DNA of 64,000 nucleotides, from positions 124,001 through 188,000 of the forward strand of contig NW_017264195.1 in assembly GCF_001619985.1 (NCBI RefSeq), read 5' to 3'. A program made the translations under genes and the position numbers. Shown one piece after another: positions 11,580-22,110 of the stretch. This stretch comes from Xylona heveae TC161. Taxonomy: Eukaryota > Ascomycota > Xylonomycetes > Xylonales > Xylonaceae. Within the stretch, counting starts at the first letter, position 1; every line of letters begins with the position of its first letter. Below the pieces are notes generated by a model. The model ran no database searches. It was not told the DNA's origin and saw nothing but the letters and a program-made list of their open reading frames with translations.

Positions 11580-13458
11580 TTAGTCTCTGGCATTAAGACG
11601 GGTATATGCCCAAGCGAGACTCTTCTTTTCCATCCCATCTGCTTCCAAGACGCCAATAAGGTCTCTCATCTGGATGCCCTGGCCCTTTTCGCGATCCTCG
11701 CGCCACTCGCCGAAGCGTCGACCACCAGGACCGAGATACGCTGCTGTGGCATCGGCAGACGAGCCGCCTGAGCCGGGACCAAACGAGGTATTCAATTTTG
11801 AGGGAAACGCAGAACTTGATGCGGAGGGTTTGTCCTTTGTCATCCAGGAATAAGCGCCTTTCTTTTTACCAAAGAGACCGCCACCGCCGGCGCCGCCGAG
11901 AGAGATGTTGGCCATGACATTTGCAGCGGCGTGCTGGCTGGCTTCGCTCTCGCCGGCTTTGGCTAGCTTTTCGCGTTCCTTTTTGGTCATTTTGACTTCG
12001 GGCGCGCGCTCGCCGATCAGACCGCCACCGCTTGGTGCGCCGGCGCCAGGGGTCGCGGGGACGCTGCTTGCGCCGCCTTTACTAGCATCTCCACCACCAG
12101 AAGCAGCGACCTCAGAGGCCTTTTTGGCACGTCGTGCGAGTCGGGCTTCTTCTTGTTGGCGCTCCTTTTGGGACATGTTGCGTAGGGTGCGCGCGAGTTC
12201 ATTAGGGAAGGATAGGGTTGGCTTGGGGGATCCGTCGGGGGGTTTACTTGCTGCGGAGATGGATGGTCCTTTTGACGCTGAATGTTAGAAGAGTAGCGGG
12301 TAGTAAGGGGATGAATGATAGGAGCATACGTTTCATAGGCATGGACCTGGGGCTCACGGCGCTCTCCCAGCCTTGCCGGTTTCCGGTAGCAGTGGTGGAG
12401 GAAGCTCCTGCGCTTCCGGAAGGTTGTGCGCCTGTGCTTTCTGCACCAGGACCGACTGCCAAATCAGACCATTCTGGGGGAACGATACCATGAGATCCGA
12501 CTCTTCTTCCCTTTGCCAATGCCGCTGCATCCTCAACGAGGTTCCTGATTCGTTCATTGGTTGCGAGTGAAATCAATGCAAGGATGTCGGCCAGAGGAGC
12601 CGTCTCGTCGATCAAGCTTGGCCCTTTGACTACTGAAACGGTAGTGCCATCACTGCCAACAACAGACTGGCTGTTTACGGGTCGATTGGCAGGAATCTTC
12701 TCTGGGATCGGATCGTATAAGCCTTCCATGGGAACGCGAACTCCATTTTCAAACGCACGTCTTCCGATCTTGTGGCGGACCGTATTGGTGTAGAGAAAAG
12801 GCGCGGAAAGATGCTGCTGGCGCTTTTCGTTGATAGCCCGAGCCTTCAACCTCCATTTTTCAGCGGCAAGCTCTTCCGGTGTCTTCGTTGGCGCAGCTGG
12901 TTGGCTAAGAGGACCTGTCCCATAGAACGCACTCGGACCAGCTTGAATCGGAAGTGAAACGCTGTAGCCTTCGTTTGTAGTAGTACTAAGAGGATAGCCT
13001 CCAGGCGCGGAGCCCGCAGATGTAGTCGAGTTGAACGATGTTGCGCCTTGCGACCCAAAAGAAGCAGCGCTCGGCTTGTCATTTGAGAGGTATGATTGAT
13101 ACATTGCAGCTTCTTCATCTCGAATATCGATCCCAGACGATGCGATGACGTCTCCGAGCTCATTCAGATCCGTAGCCTTGTCGGCAGCTGGCCGGGACGG
13201 AGGCGGTCCCATGGCGCCCGTATTGGTTGCTGGAGGAGGCGGAGGCATGGTGGGAGTTCCGTTTACAGGCGAACCAATATTGGCAGTAGGCAAGGCGACG
13301 TTGGAGAAGCTGGGAGAGTTGGGACTCATGGCGTATGGAGAAGACGGATTTGGTGAAAGCCGCTGTCGTTTGGTTGGAGGGAGAAATGCGCCCGCATTGC
13401 CAGGTGACGGAGATGATTGTACGGGCGAGAAAACCCGGGGAGGAGGTGCTTGCGCCAT
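11580..13458 (-). CDS. TAF4: Transcription initiation factor TFIID subunit 4 (TAF4)
   Basis: Spliced model, minus strand: 13458-12330 and 12277-11580; 608 aa. The single 52-nt intron has a TTCTAAC branch site. The N-terminal 130 residues are Pro/Ser-rich. The conserved TAF4 histone-fold-related region follows: DIRDEEAAMY, then RRAFENGV, then PLADILALISLATNERIRNL. The C-terminal TAF4 signature comes next: basic KKERQQEE-type helices, a Gly/Ala-rich linker and the final RDLIGVLEADGM segment ending YTRLNARD. TAF4 pairs with TAF12 and holds TFIID together at promoters, and in yeast it is essential. The gene is divergent from ysh1, with 540 bp between the two ATGs. Confidence 0.9.
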
Positions 13459-13998
13459 TTTTCCTTCCTTGATTGCGCCGTCCCAAGCTTCACTGATTCA
13501 CTACCAAGTGGCCCGTTTTTGTGAATGTTTCTTCACTCCGGCAGGCAGTGTGCCGACGGCCGCAGACGGTCTCTGCGGACAGCTGCCTCGCTCAGTATGC
13601 TGGAGCGTTCAATAAAATGACTGTCTGTTCATGGAACGGTTCCAGAGTAGTTCCAAATCGATAATGTGAGTAAGGGAATGTTGGAAATGCTGCGATGATG
13701 TTGGTGGAGAAGCTCATCAGTCCAAAGATCCATTACAGATGCTCGCGTCGCATTTCGCGGGCATTACGTAAGCAATCGCGCTCAGCAACTCTTGACCAAA
13801 TGGACAATAATTCATCACAGTCATTATACAACTGGACAATAACTCTCATTCACCAGTTCTTCTGCGCTTGATCGATCTCATTCTTGATTGATCCGTCTGA
13901 TGAAAGAGTGTTGTTGATACAGTATCTTTAAGGATTGAGATCTGTGGTGGTCGCCGACACTCGCTCTCAACTCTGTTCCCAGCCAGGTTGGAGCAGTC
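13459..13998. promoter_or_regulatory. Shared TAF4/ysh1 divergent promoter region
   Basis: 540 bp separate the start codons of two divergent RNA polymerase II genes, a general transcription factor and the pre-mRNA cleavage nuclease. I see no clear TATA element. ATTCATCA/TCATTCACC-like repeats and two copies of TGGACAATAA (about 13800-13842) are the only visible direct repeats. A shared bidirectional promoter is inferred from spacing only. Confidence 0.5.
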
Positions 13999-16900
13999 AT
14001 GGCGACCAAGAGAAAGCTTTCGGCCATTTCGCCGGCGGACGAAGAGCCCGTCGATCCGTCTGATGAACTGATGTTCTTATGTCTAGGAGGCGGAAATGAA
14101 GTTGGTCGATCATGTCACATCCTACAATACAAGGGCAAAACAGTCATGGTATGGATCCAACCACTCTTCTCACTAGATAATTCCCAGCTGACAATTGGAT
14201 AGCTCGATGCAGGAATGCATCCGGCATATGAAGGGCTTTCTGCGCTTCCTTTCTACGACGAATTTGATCTGAGCACTGTCGACGTTCTTCTCATCAGCCA
14301 GTACGTACAGCATTTTGTTATCCAACCCGTTTTTGCGTCACTTGCGCTCGCCACTACCCTCGTTTGTTTTTGGAAGAGAATATTTGTTTGCTATGTGCGT
14401 TATGGGTCTTATAGTGGGCCTAATCCGTTGGCGCCGAGAGTGGCGGCGGCAGCAACAGCTACGATGCTCCGCAAGGTGGATATGGGTGCATTTTCTTGCT
14501 GTACCTCCATCTCAAATTTGCTGTATAGAAGAATTAATGAAGTTTTGTTACATTCACCGTGTTCTCTTCCTCTGCATATCGTATATCTGTGAGCTTTGCG
14601 GGAGTACCAGGCCAGACGTCAAGCCCAGGCCTATCAGGTTTCCTGCTATTGCGAGATCTCCTGTCCCTTGTTGTCTTACAGCGCAGCTCTCGCCACCCAT
14701 GATTATTGATTAAATAGCAAGGCTGACCTGGGTTTCCGTGTAGTTTCCATTTGGACCATGCGGCATCATTGCCTTATGTACTATCAAAGACAAATTTCAA
14801 AGGCCGGGTCTTCATGACACATCCTACCCGGGCGATCTATAAATGGCTGTTACAGGATAGTGTACGAGTAGGCAATACGTCGTCCTCGTCTGAACAACGA
14901 ACAGAGCTCTATACCGAAGCCGATCATCTGGCAACATTCCCTCAAATCGAACCGATAGACTACTATACTACGCATACTGTCTCTTCCATTCGCATCACTC
15001 CATATCCGGCCGGTCATGTCCTCGGCGCTGCAATGTTCCTGATCGAGATTGCTGGACTCAAGATTCTATTTACTGGCGATTATTCTCGAGAAGAAGACCG
15101 ACACTTAATCTCCGCCGAGGTCCCAAAGAACATTAAGATTGACGTCCTGATTACCGAAAGTACCTATGGAATAGCATCACATATTCCTCGTCTTGAGCGA
15201 GAAGCTGCTTTGATGAAGTCTATCACCAGCATCCTCAATCGAGGCGGACGTGTACTTATGCCCGTCTTTGCTCTTGGGCGAGCGCAGGAACTGCTTTTAA
15301 TTCTTGACGAATACTGGGCACGGCATGCAGAGTTTCAAAAGATACCCATTTACTACGCATCTAACCTGGCCCGAAAATGTATGGTTGTATATCAAACCTA
15401 CGTAGGTGCGATGAACGACAACATCAAGCGTCGGTTTCGAGAACGTCTTGCCGAGAGCGAAGCTGCTGGCGACGTTGGACGTGGTGGACCTTGGGACCTT
15501 CACTATGTGCGCAGCCTGAAAAGTCTAGACCGATTCGAGGACGTGGGTGGTTGCGTCATGCTTGCCAGTCCGGGAATGCTTCAGAACGGAGTATCTCGAG
15601 AGCTGCTAGAACGATGGGCGCCTGATAATCGCAATGGAGTCATCATCACTGGTTATTCCGTTGAAGGCACTATGGCCAAGCAAATCATGACCGAACCTGA
15701 ATCAATTCCAGCAGTCATGACAGTACGAGAAGGCGCGCGCGGGCGAGGTCGAACAGCTGGTGGAGAAGCAGAAAAAGTCATGATACCCCGAAGATGCACT
15801 GTTCAGGAATACAGTTTTGCAGCGCACGTCAGCGGAACGGAGAATCGAGAATTCATCGAGGAAGTGGCTGCTCCAGTAGTGGTATGTAATATCCTTATTT
15901 CTGTTTGGGTTGATACAATAAGCTAATTCGTACACAGATCCTCGTTCATGGCGAAAAGCATAATATGATGCGACTTAAATCCAAGCTCCTTAGTCTCAAC
16001 GCGGACAAGCAAGAAAAAGTCAAAGTCTACAGTCCGGCCAATTGCGAGGAACTCAAGATTCCTTTCAAGACGGATAAAACCGCTAAAGTTGTCGGCAAAC
16101 TGGCAGACATCTCACCACCCGACGCGTCCAAATCCACCGACGAGTCTGATCCTCAACTCATTACCGGCGTGCTTGTCCAAAACGACTTCAAAATGTCGCT
16201 CATGGCTCCTGAAGACCTTCGCGAATACGCTGGCTTGACCACCACAACAATTACCTGCAAGCAGCGAATAACATTGAGCGCCGCGGGCGTTGATCTCATA
16301 CAGTGGGCTCTCGAGGGCACCTTTGGCAGCATCGAGAGACTGCCGGATAAAATGGTGAATGGCAAAACCGAGCAAAACGGCGACAACACGAGCATTGAGA
16401 ATGGCGAGGAGGCCGATGAAGAAATCAAGCCATCGAGCTCCGGCACGACGTTTTTGGTCATGGGCTGCGTGGCCGTGCGTTGCCAAAACAATGGCGCAGT
16501 CGAAATAGAGTGGGAAGGAAACATGCTTAATGACGGAATCGCCGACGCAGTTCTTGCAGTCTTGTTTACAGTCGAGACTAGCCCTGCAGCAGTCAAGCGT
16601 AAGTTCTACACCGAATCCCGATGCTTCCAGGAAAAGACTATCCTTTTTCCTGACGCTTACTTTTTTTAACTGAAACAGGATCCTCCAACCTTCATTCACA
16701 CTCCCATTCCCATGCTGATGATGCTCAGCTCGAGAAGTCTACAAAGTTCGAAAAGCGCAATCCACATGCCCATGTCCGCCCCGAAGAGCGCTTCGCCCGA
16801 TTATGCATGTTCCTCGAAGCACAATTCGGGACAAACATTTCCCCTATTGCCAAGCCGCGTCTCGTCAACGGATCTGTCAAACCCGAACCGCTCGAAACCA

Positions 16901-17172
16901 AAAAGGAAGAAGAAGAAGACGACGACGAGCAATACGAAGCCGCGATCAAGCTCGACCGCGAAGAAGCAGATGAACTCGAGCGCTTGCATCGTCTCGGCAT
17001 CCCTGTTCCAGGCGTGGAGATCAAAGTCGACAAGCATGTCGCCAAAGTGTGGCTGGAGAATCTCGATGTCGAGTGCCAGTATGGCGTGCTCCGAGATAGA
17101 GTTAAAGCTGTTGTTGAGCGTGCGGTTGAGACTGTGGCACCACTGTGGGTCGAGCGTAAGGCGTATCATTAA
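13999..17172 (+). CDS. ysh1: mRNA 3'-end-processing endonuclease Ysh1/CPSF73
   Basis: Spliced model: 13999-14148, 14203-14300, 14744-15881, 15938-16598, 16679-17172; 846 aa, close to the usual fungal length. This is a metallo-beta-lactamase/beta-CASP nuclease that cuts pre-mRNA at the poly(A) site within the cleavage and polyadenylation complex. The motif SHFHLDHA provides zinc ligands H83, H85, D87 and H88, the [10 protein letters not shown] motif follows at about residue 170, and the beta-CASP part holds LITESTYG and [13 protein letters not shown]. The C-terminal third is the CPSF73-specific tail, with the acidic stretch [11 protein letters not shown]. Introns are 54, 443, 56 and 80 nt. The second is far longer than the others and splits the codon of H83. 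Confidence 0.95.
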
Positions 17173-17490
17173 TGGCTAGCTTTCTTTCCTGCTCCCTCTT
17201 TTTCTTATTCCTCTTTTTCTCGTCCTACTGTTTTATTTTATTCTCTCATTTCCTTTGTATGGACTCTTATTCCAGCGGGCAAATATTTCCCTGGTAAAAA
17301 TATGGGACGGCGGTATCCTGTGTCTGCCTTAGTGCATGGTTCTTCATTCTTCATTCTTCATTTGTATCATGTATGAAATACTCGATATAATTATCTATTC
17401 AAATAAAAACACTAGAACATGACTAAGGTGTTGCCTTCTGTTTTTCTCCTTCTCTCTGCTCTCCTTCGTTTTACTCCTCTCTCCTCTCCT

Positions 17491-17525
17491 TTCCTTTCCT
17501 TTCCTTTCCTTTCCTTTCCTTTCCT
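17491..17525 (+). repeat. (TTCCT)7 pyrimidine microsatellite
   Basis: Seven uninterrupted TTCCT units lie within a longer C/T-only region starting near 17410, in the ysh1 3' flank. The strand asymmetry (all pyrimidine on plus) is of the kind that can form triplex DNA. Confidence 0.9.
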
Positions 17526-17702
17526 TGCTTTCCTTCTTTTTTGTATCTTTTGTTGTTGTCGTTGTCTTCGTCATTGTTTTCAGTAAAACGGTCTCCGATA
17601 CTGCAAATCCCAAGACCCCAATCATTATTGCCGCCTCACTTCAATATCTCAAAGAGAGCATTGCTATCAGAACGGAAGATAAAAAAAAACTTATATTTAA
17701 TA

Positions 17703-17707
<5 letters not shown>

Positions 17708-17741
<34 letters not shown>

Positions 17742-17767
17742 AAAAAAAAAAAAAAAAAAAAAAAAAA
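17708..17767 (+). repeat. Two long poly(A) runs separated by GGG
   Basis: About 31 A (17708-17738), then GGG, then about 26 A (17742-17767). The tract is preceded by an AT-rich stretch and followed by GGAATC. No retroelement body is recognisable on its 5' side and I see no obvious target-site duplication. It may be slippage-grown sequence or the tail of a decayed insertion; its length may also be affected by sequencing error. Confidence 0.85.
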
Positions 17768-19071
17768 GGAATCTTCTAGATATGAGAGCAGTAGCATCAT
17801 GTCAGAAGGCTGCAAATGTGGTAACCTGGCCTATCAAATCCTAGGGATTGTAGACTCGAAGAGTCGCCAAGGCACGACATGCAGAGCAGCAGAGCAGCAG
17901 AGCACGCGGGAGTCGCGGGACACGCGGAAGAGCTTCGAGCTTCGGGCTTCGAGCCGCAACCCCCAGTCCATAGTCCGCAATCCGCAGTCCGCAGTATTAT
18001 CCGCACGGGGTAGGTAAGGTCCGTTACATTGCACCTCGGTCCTCGGACCATATGACGATACAATTGACAACTGTATCGCGATTCGCAAATAATACAATCA
18101 CTTCAACTGACAACAGTAAAACATAATAATTCAACCGCGGTGCTGCGCAGAATAACGGTCCCGGTTGAACTAATTACAGGTCAAATAACAAGTGAAGCAG
18201 AGTCAGGGCGAAGTTCAAATTTCGAACAGCCTGCAAAAATGCCAGAAGACTTTAAAAAAAAAAAGGAAAAGGAAAAAGGAAAAAGAAAAAGAAACCTTGC
18301 ATGAACCTGTCCAACCACAGCGTCAATTGAAATAGGCAACCGCGCCAATTGCGCCATGCAGATTCATGCATGGTTGCATGGTTGCCTGGCTGCCTTGTTG
18401 CCTCAATATCTGTATGTGCTTTGATTCGTTAGATAATTTCAGCCTCGTCGAACTGCATAAAGTCCTGGTCGGTGACTGGCTATAGTGCCGAGAACAGAGG
18501 GGTAAGAGAGAGGGGGAGAAAGATATGGATGGCGAAAGAAAGAAAAGAAGGAGAAATGGTAGGGGGTAAAAAAGACGGCAGACAGCGGACGGCAGACAAA
18601 ACGAATTGATAGATTGACAGCCTTGCGTCTGTGCGTATGTGGAGGAGGCTCGGCGGCGCGTGGTGGTGGTCATTATGAGAAATCGGCGTGCAGTGCAAGG
18701 AGTAGTTTATATACTGTAAGTTTTGGTCATGAGGAACGTTATGTACCCTGCGGCATGTTATTCTGCATGCCCGCACCGACGATGATTGGGATGTTGAGCG
18801 TAAGCCTCAATGCTGGAGGTCGTGGTCGAAGGTCGAAGGTTTAAGGTTTAAGGCGGGAAAAACAAAGGCAAAGTGGCTTAGATGTGCATATTGGGGAGAA
18901 GGAGGAGATGCTCGTGGGGGAGATGGGACGGCGTATAAGATGTTTGGATGATCTCTGAGGATCTGTAGCGGCTGCTTTCTCATTTATGATACTTTATATC
19001 TATTATATTGATCCAGGAGAGAACAGAGGACATAATCTTATAGAACTCGTCATTTGACGGTGCATTTAATC

Positions 19072-20404
19072 ATGGCAGAAATAGTTGGAATAGTCTCTGG
19101 CGCTTTTGCATTCCTTCCAGCTTTGAAATATATCTATAAATTCGGCAAAAAGTTCGACGAGCTGCGGCGTCAACTAAAATTTGCGAGATACCACTTGAAG
19201 AATATCTCGAAGGAGTCTCAAATGTTCGGTGATATCATGAAAAGAGTGTATTACGACACAGCTGGTCATCCTGACCTGAAGGAGGGGAGCGGAAAAGGAG
19301 ATAAGAATATGAAGAAGCTGCGCCAGAAGCTTATGGACGAAACGTCGAATATTTATGAACAGATCAAGTCATTCCTTCATCGAGTCAAGGATATTGCAAA
19401 ATTGAGTGGAAGATCTGGGGTTTGGCGAAACTTTCACACCGCAAAGGCTCTGTGGCGATGGCTAAGGGAACGAACCTTGTTCGATTATACCTTGCGATTC
19501 GTGCAATTGGTAAAGTCCTCGGCTGATATCTTTCTGAGCCTCTTAATATTTCGTGACTTGAGGGCTCTTGCAAAAGAACCTGAACTTGTAAAATATGATC
19601 TGATGCGCAGCTTGTGAGTGCAGTCACGTTCATATCCGCCCTTCACTAGTGTTACAGACAGTACTGATATTTTGCCAATGTTGCAGACAATTATGCAAGG
19701 CAGATCTTCGAGCAAAGAGAAAATCACAAAAGAAGTTGCAAAAGGAAATGAAAGATCTTGAGGTTGAGCTCGTCAAGACCGAACTTCCCTTCTCTGCTCC
19801 TTCGGCAGATGCGTTGCAACTTGGAGATGAGTTGAGAAAACTAGCCAAGCGCGAATTAAGACGGGAAAGAAATGAAAGACGGGAAAGAGGATCCAATGTG
19901 GCTGAAGAATCCACTGGCTCTTCATCGAGCGGGCCGTCTCTGGAGACGCCGACAAGTGTTCCATCTCCGCAGCCCCCGCGACCCCACCCCGGGTCGATAG
20001 TATCGGAGAACGCTCGATCGTCAAAGGCTTCAAATTCCGGTCACGTTCGAGGCTCTCAGGAGCAAAATCAAGAATTATGGATCGTACCATCAGATATAGT
20101 AATTCTTCCAGAGACACCACATGCCGCAGCCGACAATCCAACCGAGATGGAGATTAGGCCACAAACAGTGCCATCAGCTCCTCCATCCACGGCGAGATCA
20201 CCCTCGCCGTCTTATCCAAATGTTAACGTCAGGCCCATCGGGGGTGTGCCCACGGCTCTCTTCAGGTCCCCAGAGAGTCAGCAGGGAACGCAGCCAGACA
20301 GAACCAGAAGTCCCTCCGTCGAGGAAGGATACGTTCATGATAACGGCGAGACCGTAGAAGACGGTTACCGCAGAGGAAGACGCCGGAGTTCGAGAAGTTC
20401 TTAA
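19072..20404 (+). CDS. Stand-alone HeLo-like N-terminal domain protein (putative)
   Basis: Spliced model: 19072-19613 and 19687-20404; 419 aa. Translation from the ATG at 19072 (context AATCATGG) begins MAEIVGIVSGAFAFLPALKY. This resembles the start of fungal HeLo-like/STAND N-terminal domains, which are usually MAE(I/V)xGxxAS plus a hydrophobic helix and then amphipathic helices. Helical sequence runs to about residue 200, including an aromatic-hydrophobic segment (FVQLVKSSADIFLSLLIF). A Lys/Arg-rich coiled region (KRKSQKKLQKEMKDLEVEL) and a disordered Pro/Ser/Arg tail ending RRGRRRSSRSS follow. No NACHT, NB-ARC, ankyrin or WD repeats follow, so this is an effector-type domain without its usual receptor. 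The intron is 73 nt. The family assignment rests on pattern only. Confidence 0.6.
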
Positions 20405-20662
20405 GTTCTTCCGTTGGCAGTTGAAATATAAGAAGATGCTGAAATAATACCAAGGTTTTCGGACTGTAGCCTGTTGGAAGGGGGGGGTTCTTTTCTTTTG
20501 AAGCGTTCTGGCCTTTGGAAATTTGTTTTGTATAGCTAAATGTATTAAGTTAACGTCTGATAATAAGTTTTTTGGCGGCATAAGTCATTTCCCTCGCAGC
20601 CTCGGGGCCGAGAATGACACTTGATTCTGAATGAAGAAAGTCCGTGTCTCCGATTTCGATTG

Positions 20663-21586
20663 TTAGACAGCAACCACCTGTATCTCCGACTGTTCATCTG
20701 GCGTACTAGAGCCAGAAACTTTTATGTTTTTCCTCATAGTCGTCAAGGTAAATTCCCTGATCGAGGTCCATAGACCATTCGGAGCTGGGCCGGATGAGAT
20801 AATCTCATATCCACCCTTACCTCGCCAATACTTTCCATTAATCTCTTCAGCAACATACAGCCAGATATTCAGCCCTTGCTGGATCTGGGAGGGCGTACTC
20901 AAGCGATTAACGAGTTCGGCTTCCAGAAGCCGTTGACACTGCTCGGCAAGTCCTTTCCGGCGATATCTAGGAGCATTGTATGAAACGACTGCGAACACTT
21001 CAAAATTGTTGCCAAACTGTAAAATGTTAGCTTCTCGAGACACAATGCAGTAAATCAGATTTTTGGACAAGAACATGCTAGAATGACCAAGTCGAAAAAA
21101 AAAAAAAGAAAAAAGTATTAAAAAAGTTTGACAGTGCAATTTGGTTCAAGATGACTATAAAAATGTCATACAAGCGGGCCAGCCTACCTCATTATCCGTA
21201 GCTTTTGGCTTTGCTGAAGCGCTTGCAACCGCTATTCTCTTGGTGCCATTTTGAAGCTTGGCACCAAGTACACATTCGGTGCCGACATTGTCCACTTCGT
21301 CTTTTCGGCAGATCTCATCATCTTTGAGCTCTTCCCACATTACTGCGCAGAGACCATCTGAGCCCAGGGTCTCGCATAATCCGCCATAGTCATCGAATCT
21401 ATTCCCACTAAAATGCGCAGGACGATAGAAACCCGCATTGATGAGATTGACTAGGTCATGTACTAGGCCTTGATCCGATTTCAGGTCTTCAGCAGTGTAG
21501 ATGGCCGTATGAAGTTGGAGTGGAACATTCTCGGGAATAACAGCTGATAACTCAATCGGAGGATATGGACATGGAATTCCGACCAT
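20663..21586 (-). CDS. GNAT-like acetyltransferase domain protein
   Basis: Spliced model, minus strand: 21586-21188 and 21016-20663; 250 aa. The 171-nt intron ends with GCTAAC...TTTTACAG and has a long T-run in the middle. After the join the protein reads through FEVFAVVSYNAPRYRRKGLA. RRKGLA fits the acetyl-CoA-binding R/Q-x-x-G-x-G/A loop of GNAT enzymes, and an amphipathic helix follows (EQCQRLLEAELV). The N-terminal half, with LVNLINAGFYRP near residue 50, resembles the start of a GNAT fold. Substrate unknown. I chose ATG 21586. The frame stays open to about 21622 behind a CAG acceptor-like site, so an upstream exon is possible. The gene is convergent with the HeLo-like gene, 258 bp away. 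Confidence 0.6.
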
Positions 21587-22110
21587 CTTTAAGTTTGTGC
21601 AACGGAATGTATATCCTGCCAAAGAAAGAATAGAGATTGTTGAAAAGAGCGTGGATGCAAGGAATTGTAATGAAAGTTGATTGGAAAGACCTGTCCTATT
21701 GTTTATATATGCATGTTTGAATCTGACAATAACATCGAGAATTGATCAATCATAGGGCGCTGCCCATCCGTACTTGGCAAATGCTCCGGCAAGGATTCAA
21801 AACGTGGCTTAATCTGTATGAGAGTCTAGGCTTAATGTTAGTTAGATTGTGGAGATGAGCCAGAGATAAGCCAGTTCGGTCGACGTCTCCCTAGAGCAGT
21901 AGACAGTCACAAAAATGAAGGACTTGAAGATCATTGTAAACAGAGCAAAGAAATACAATTGGCTGCAAATATCTGCAGTTGATGCTTAATGCAAGTCATT
22001 GGGCATGGGATTGTTTCGTCAATTGGTAATGTAGTGTATGACTGGTACCTAACTAATGTCGTCATTGTTTAGGCGAAGAAGAGCTCATCCGTCAACCTCA
22101 TTATGCTTCA
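21587..22110. other. Divergent promoter gap, GNAT-like / nuclease gene
   Basis: 524 bp separate the start codons of the GNAT-like gene (minus) and the exonuclease III-type gene (plus). The sequence is AT-rich with no further open frame of note. A TATA-like TTTATATATGCATG lies at about 21699-21712, placed for the minus-strand gene. No repeats were seen. Confidence 0.45.

Larger units (their letters stand above)
17173..19071. other. Repeat-rich gap downstream of ysh1
   Basis: I see no supportable gene. The left part is the ysh1 3' UTR. It holds several simple-sequence tracts listed separately: seven TTCCT units, and two long A-runs split by GGG. Clustered short GC-rich direct repeats follow at about 17878-18000, for example GCAGAGCA, CGCGG, and AGTCCGCA with close variants. 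An A/G tract at 18252-18292 and repeats of GCATGGTTGC near 18366-18385 come next. The last ~300 bp are the promoter side of the HeLo-like gene. Confidence 0.5.

Noticed and set aside
16112-16699. 195-codon antisense frame in ysh1
   Set aside because: It lies wholly opposite ysh1 exon 4 and the following intron; it is a shadow.
17708-17767. Poly(A) runs taken as proof of a retroelement
   Set aside because: No element body, reverse transcriptase or target-site duplication is visible; kept only as a repeat.
18832-18858. GGTTTAAGGTTTAAGG as telomere-like sequence
   Set aside because: Only two units, and not the TTAGGG repeat of filamentous fungi.
19054-19071. TTG start giving a longer HeLo-like protein
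   Set aside because: Nuclear genes start at ATG; ATG 19072 is in better context and gives the expected MAEIVGI start.
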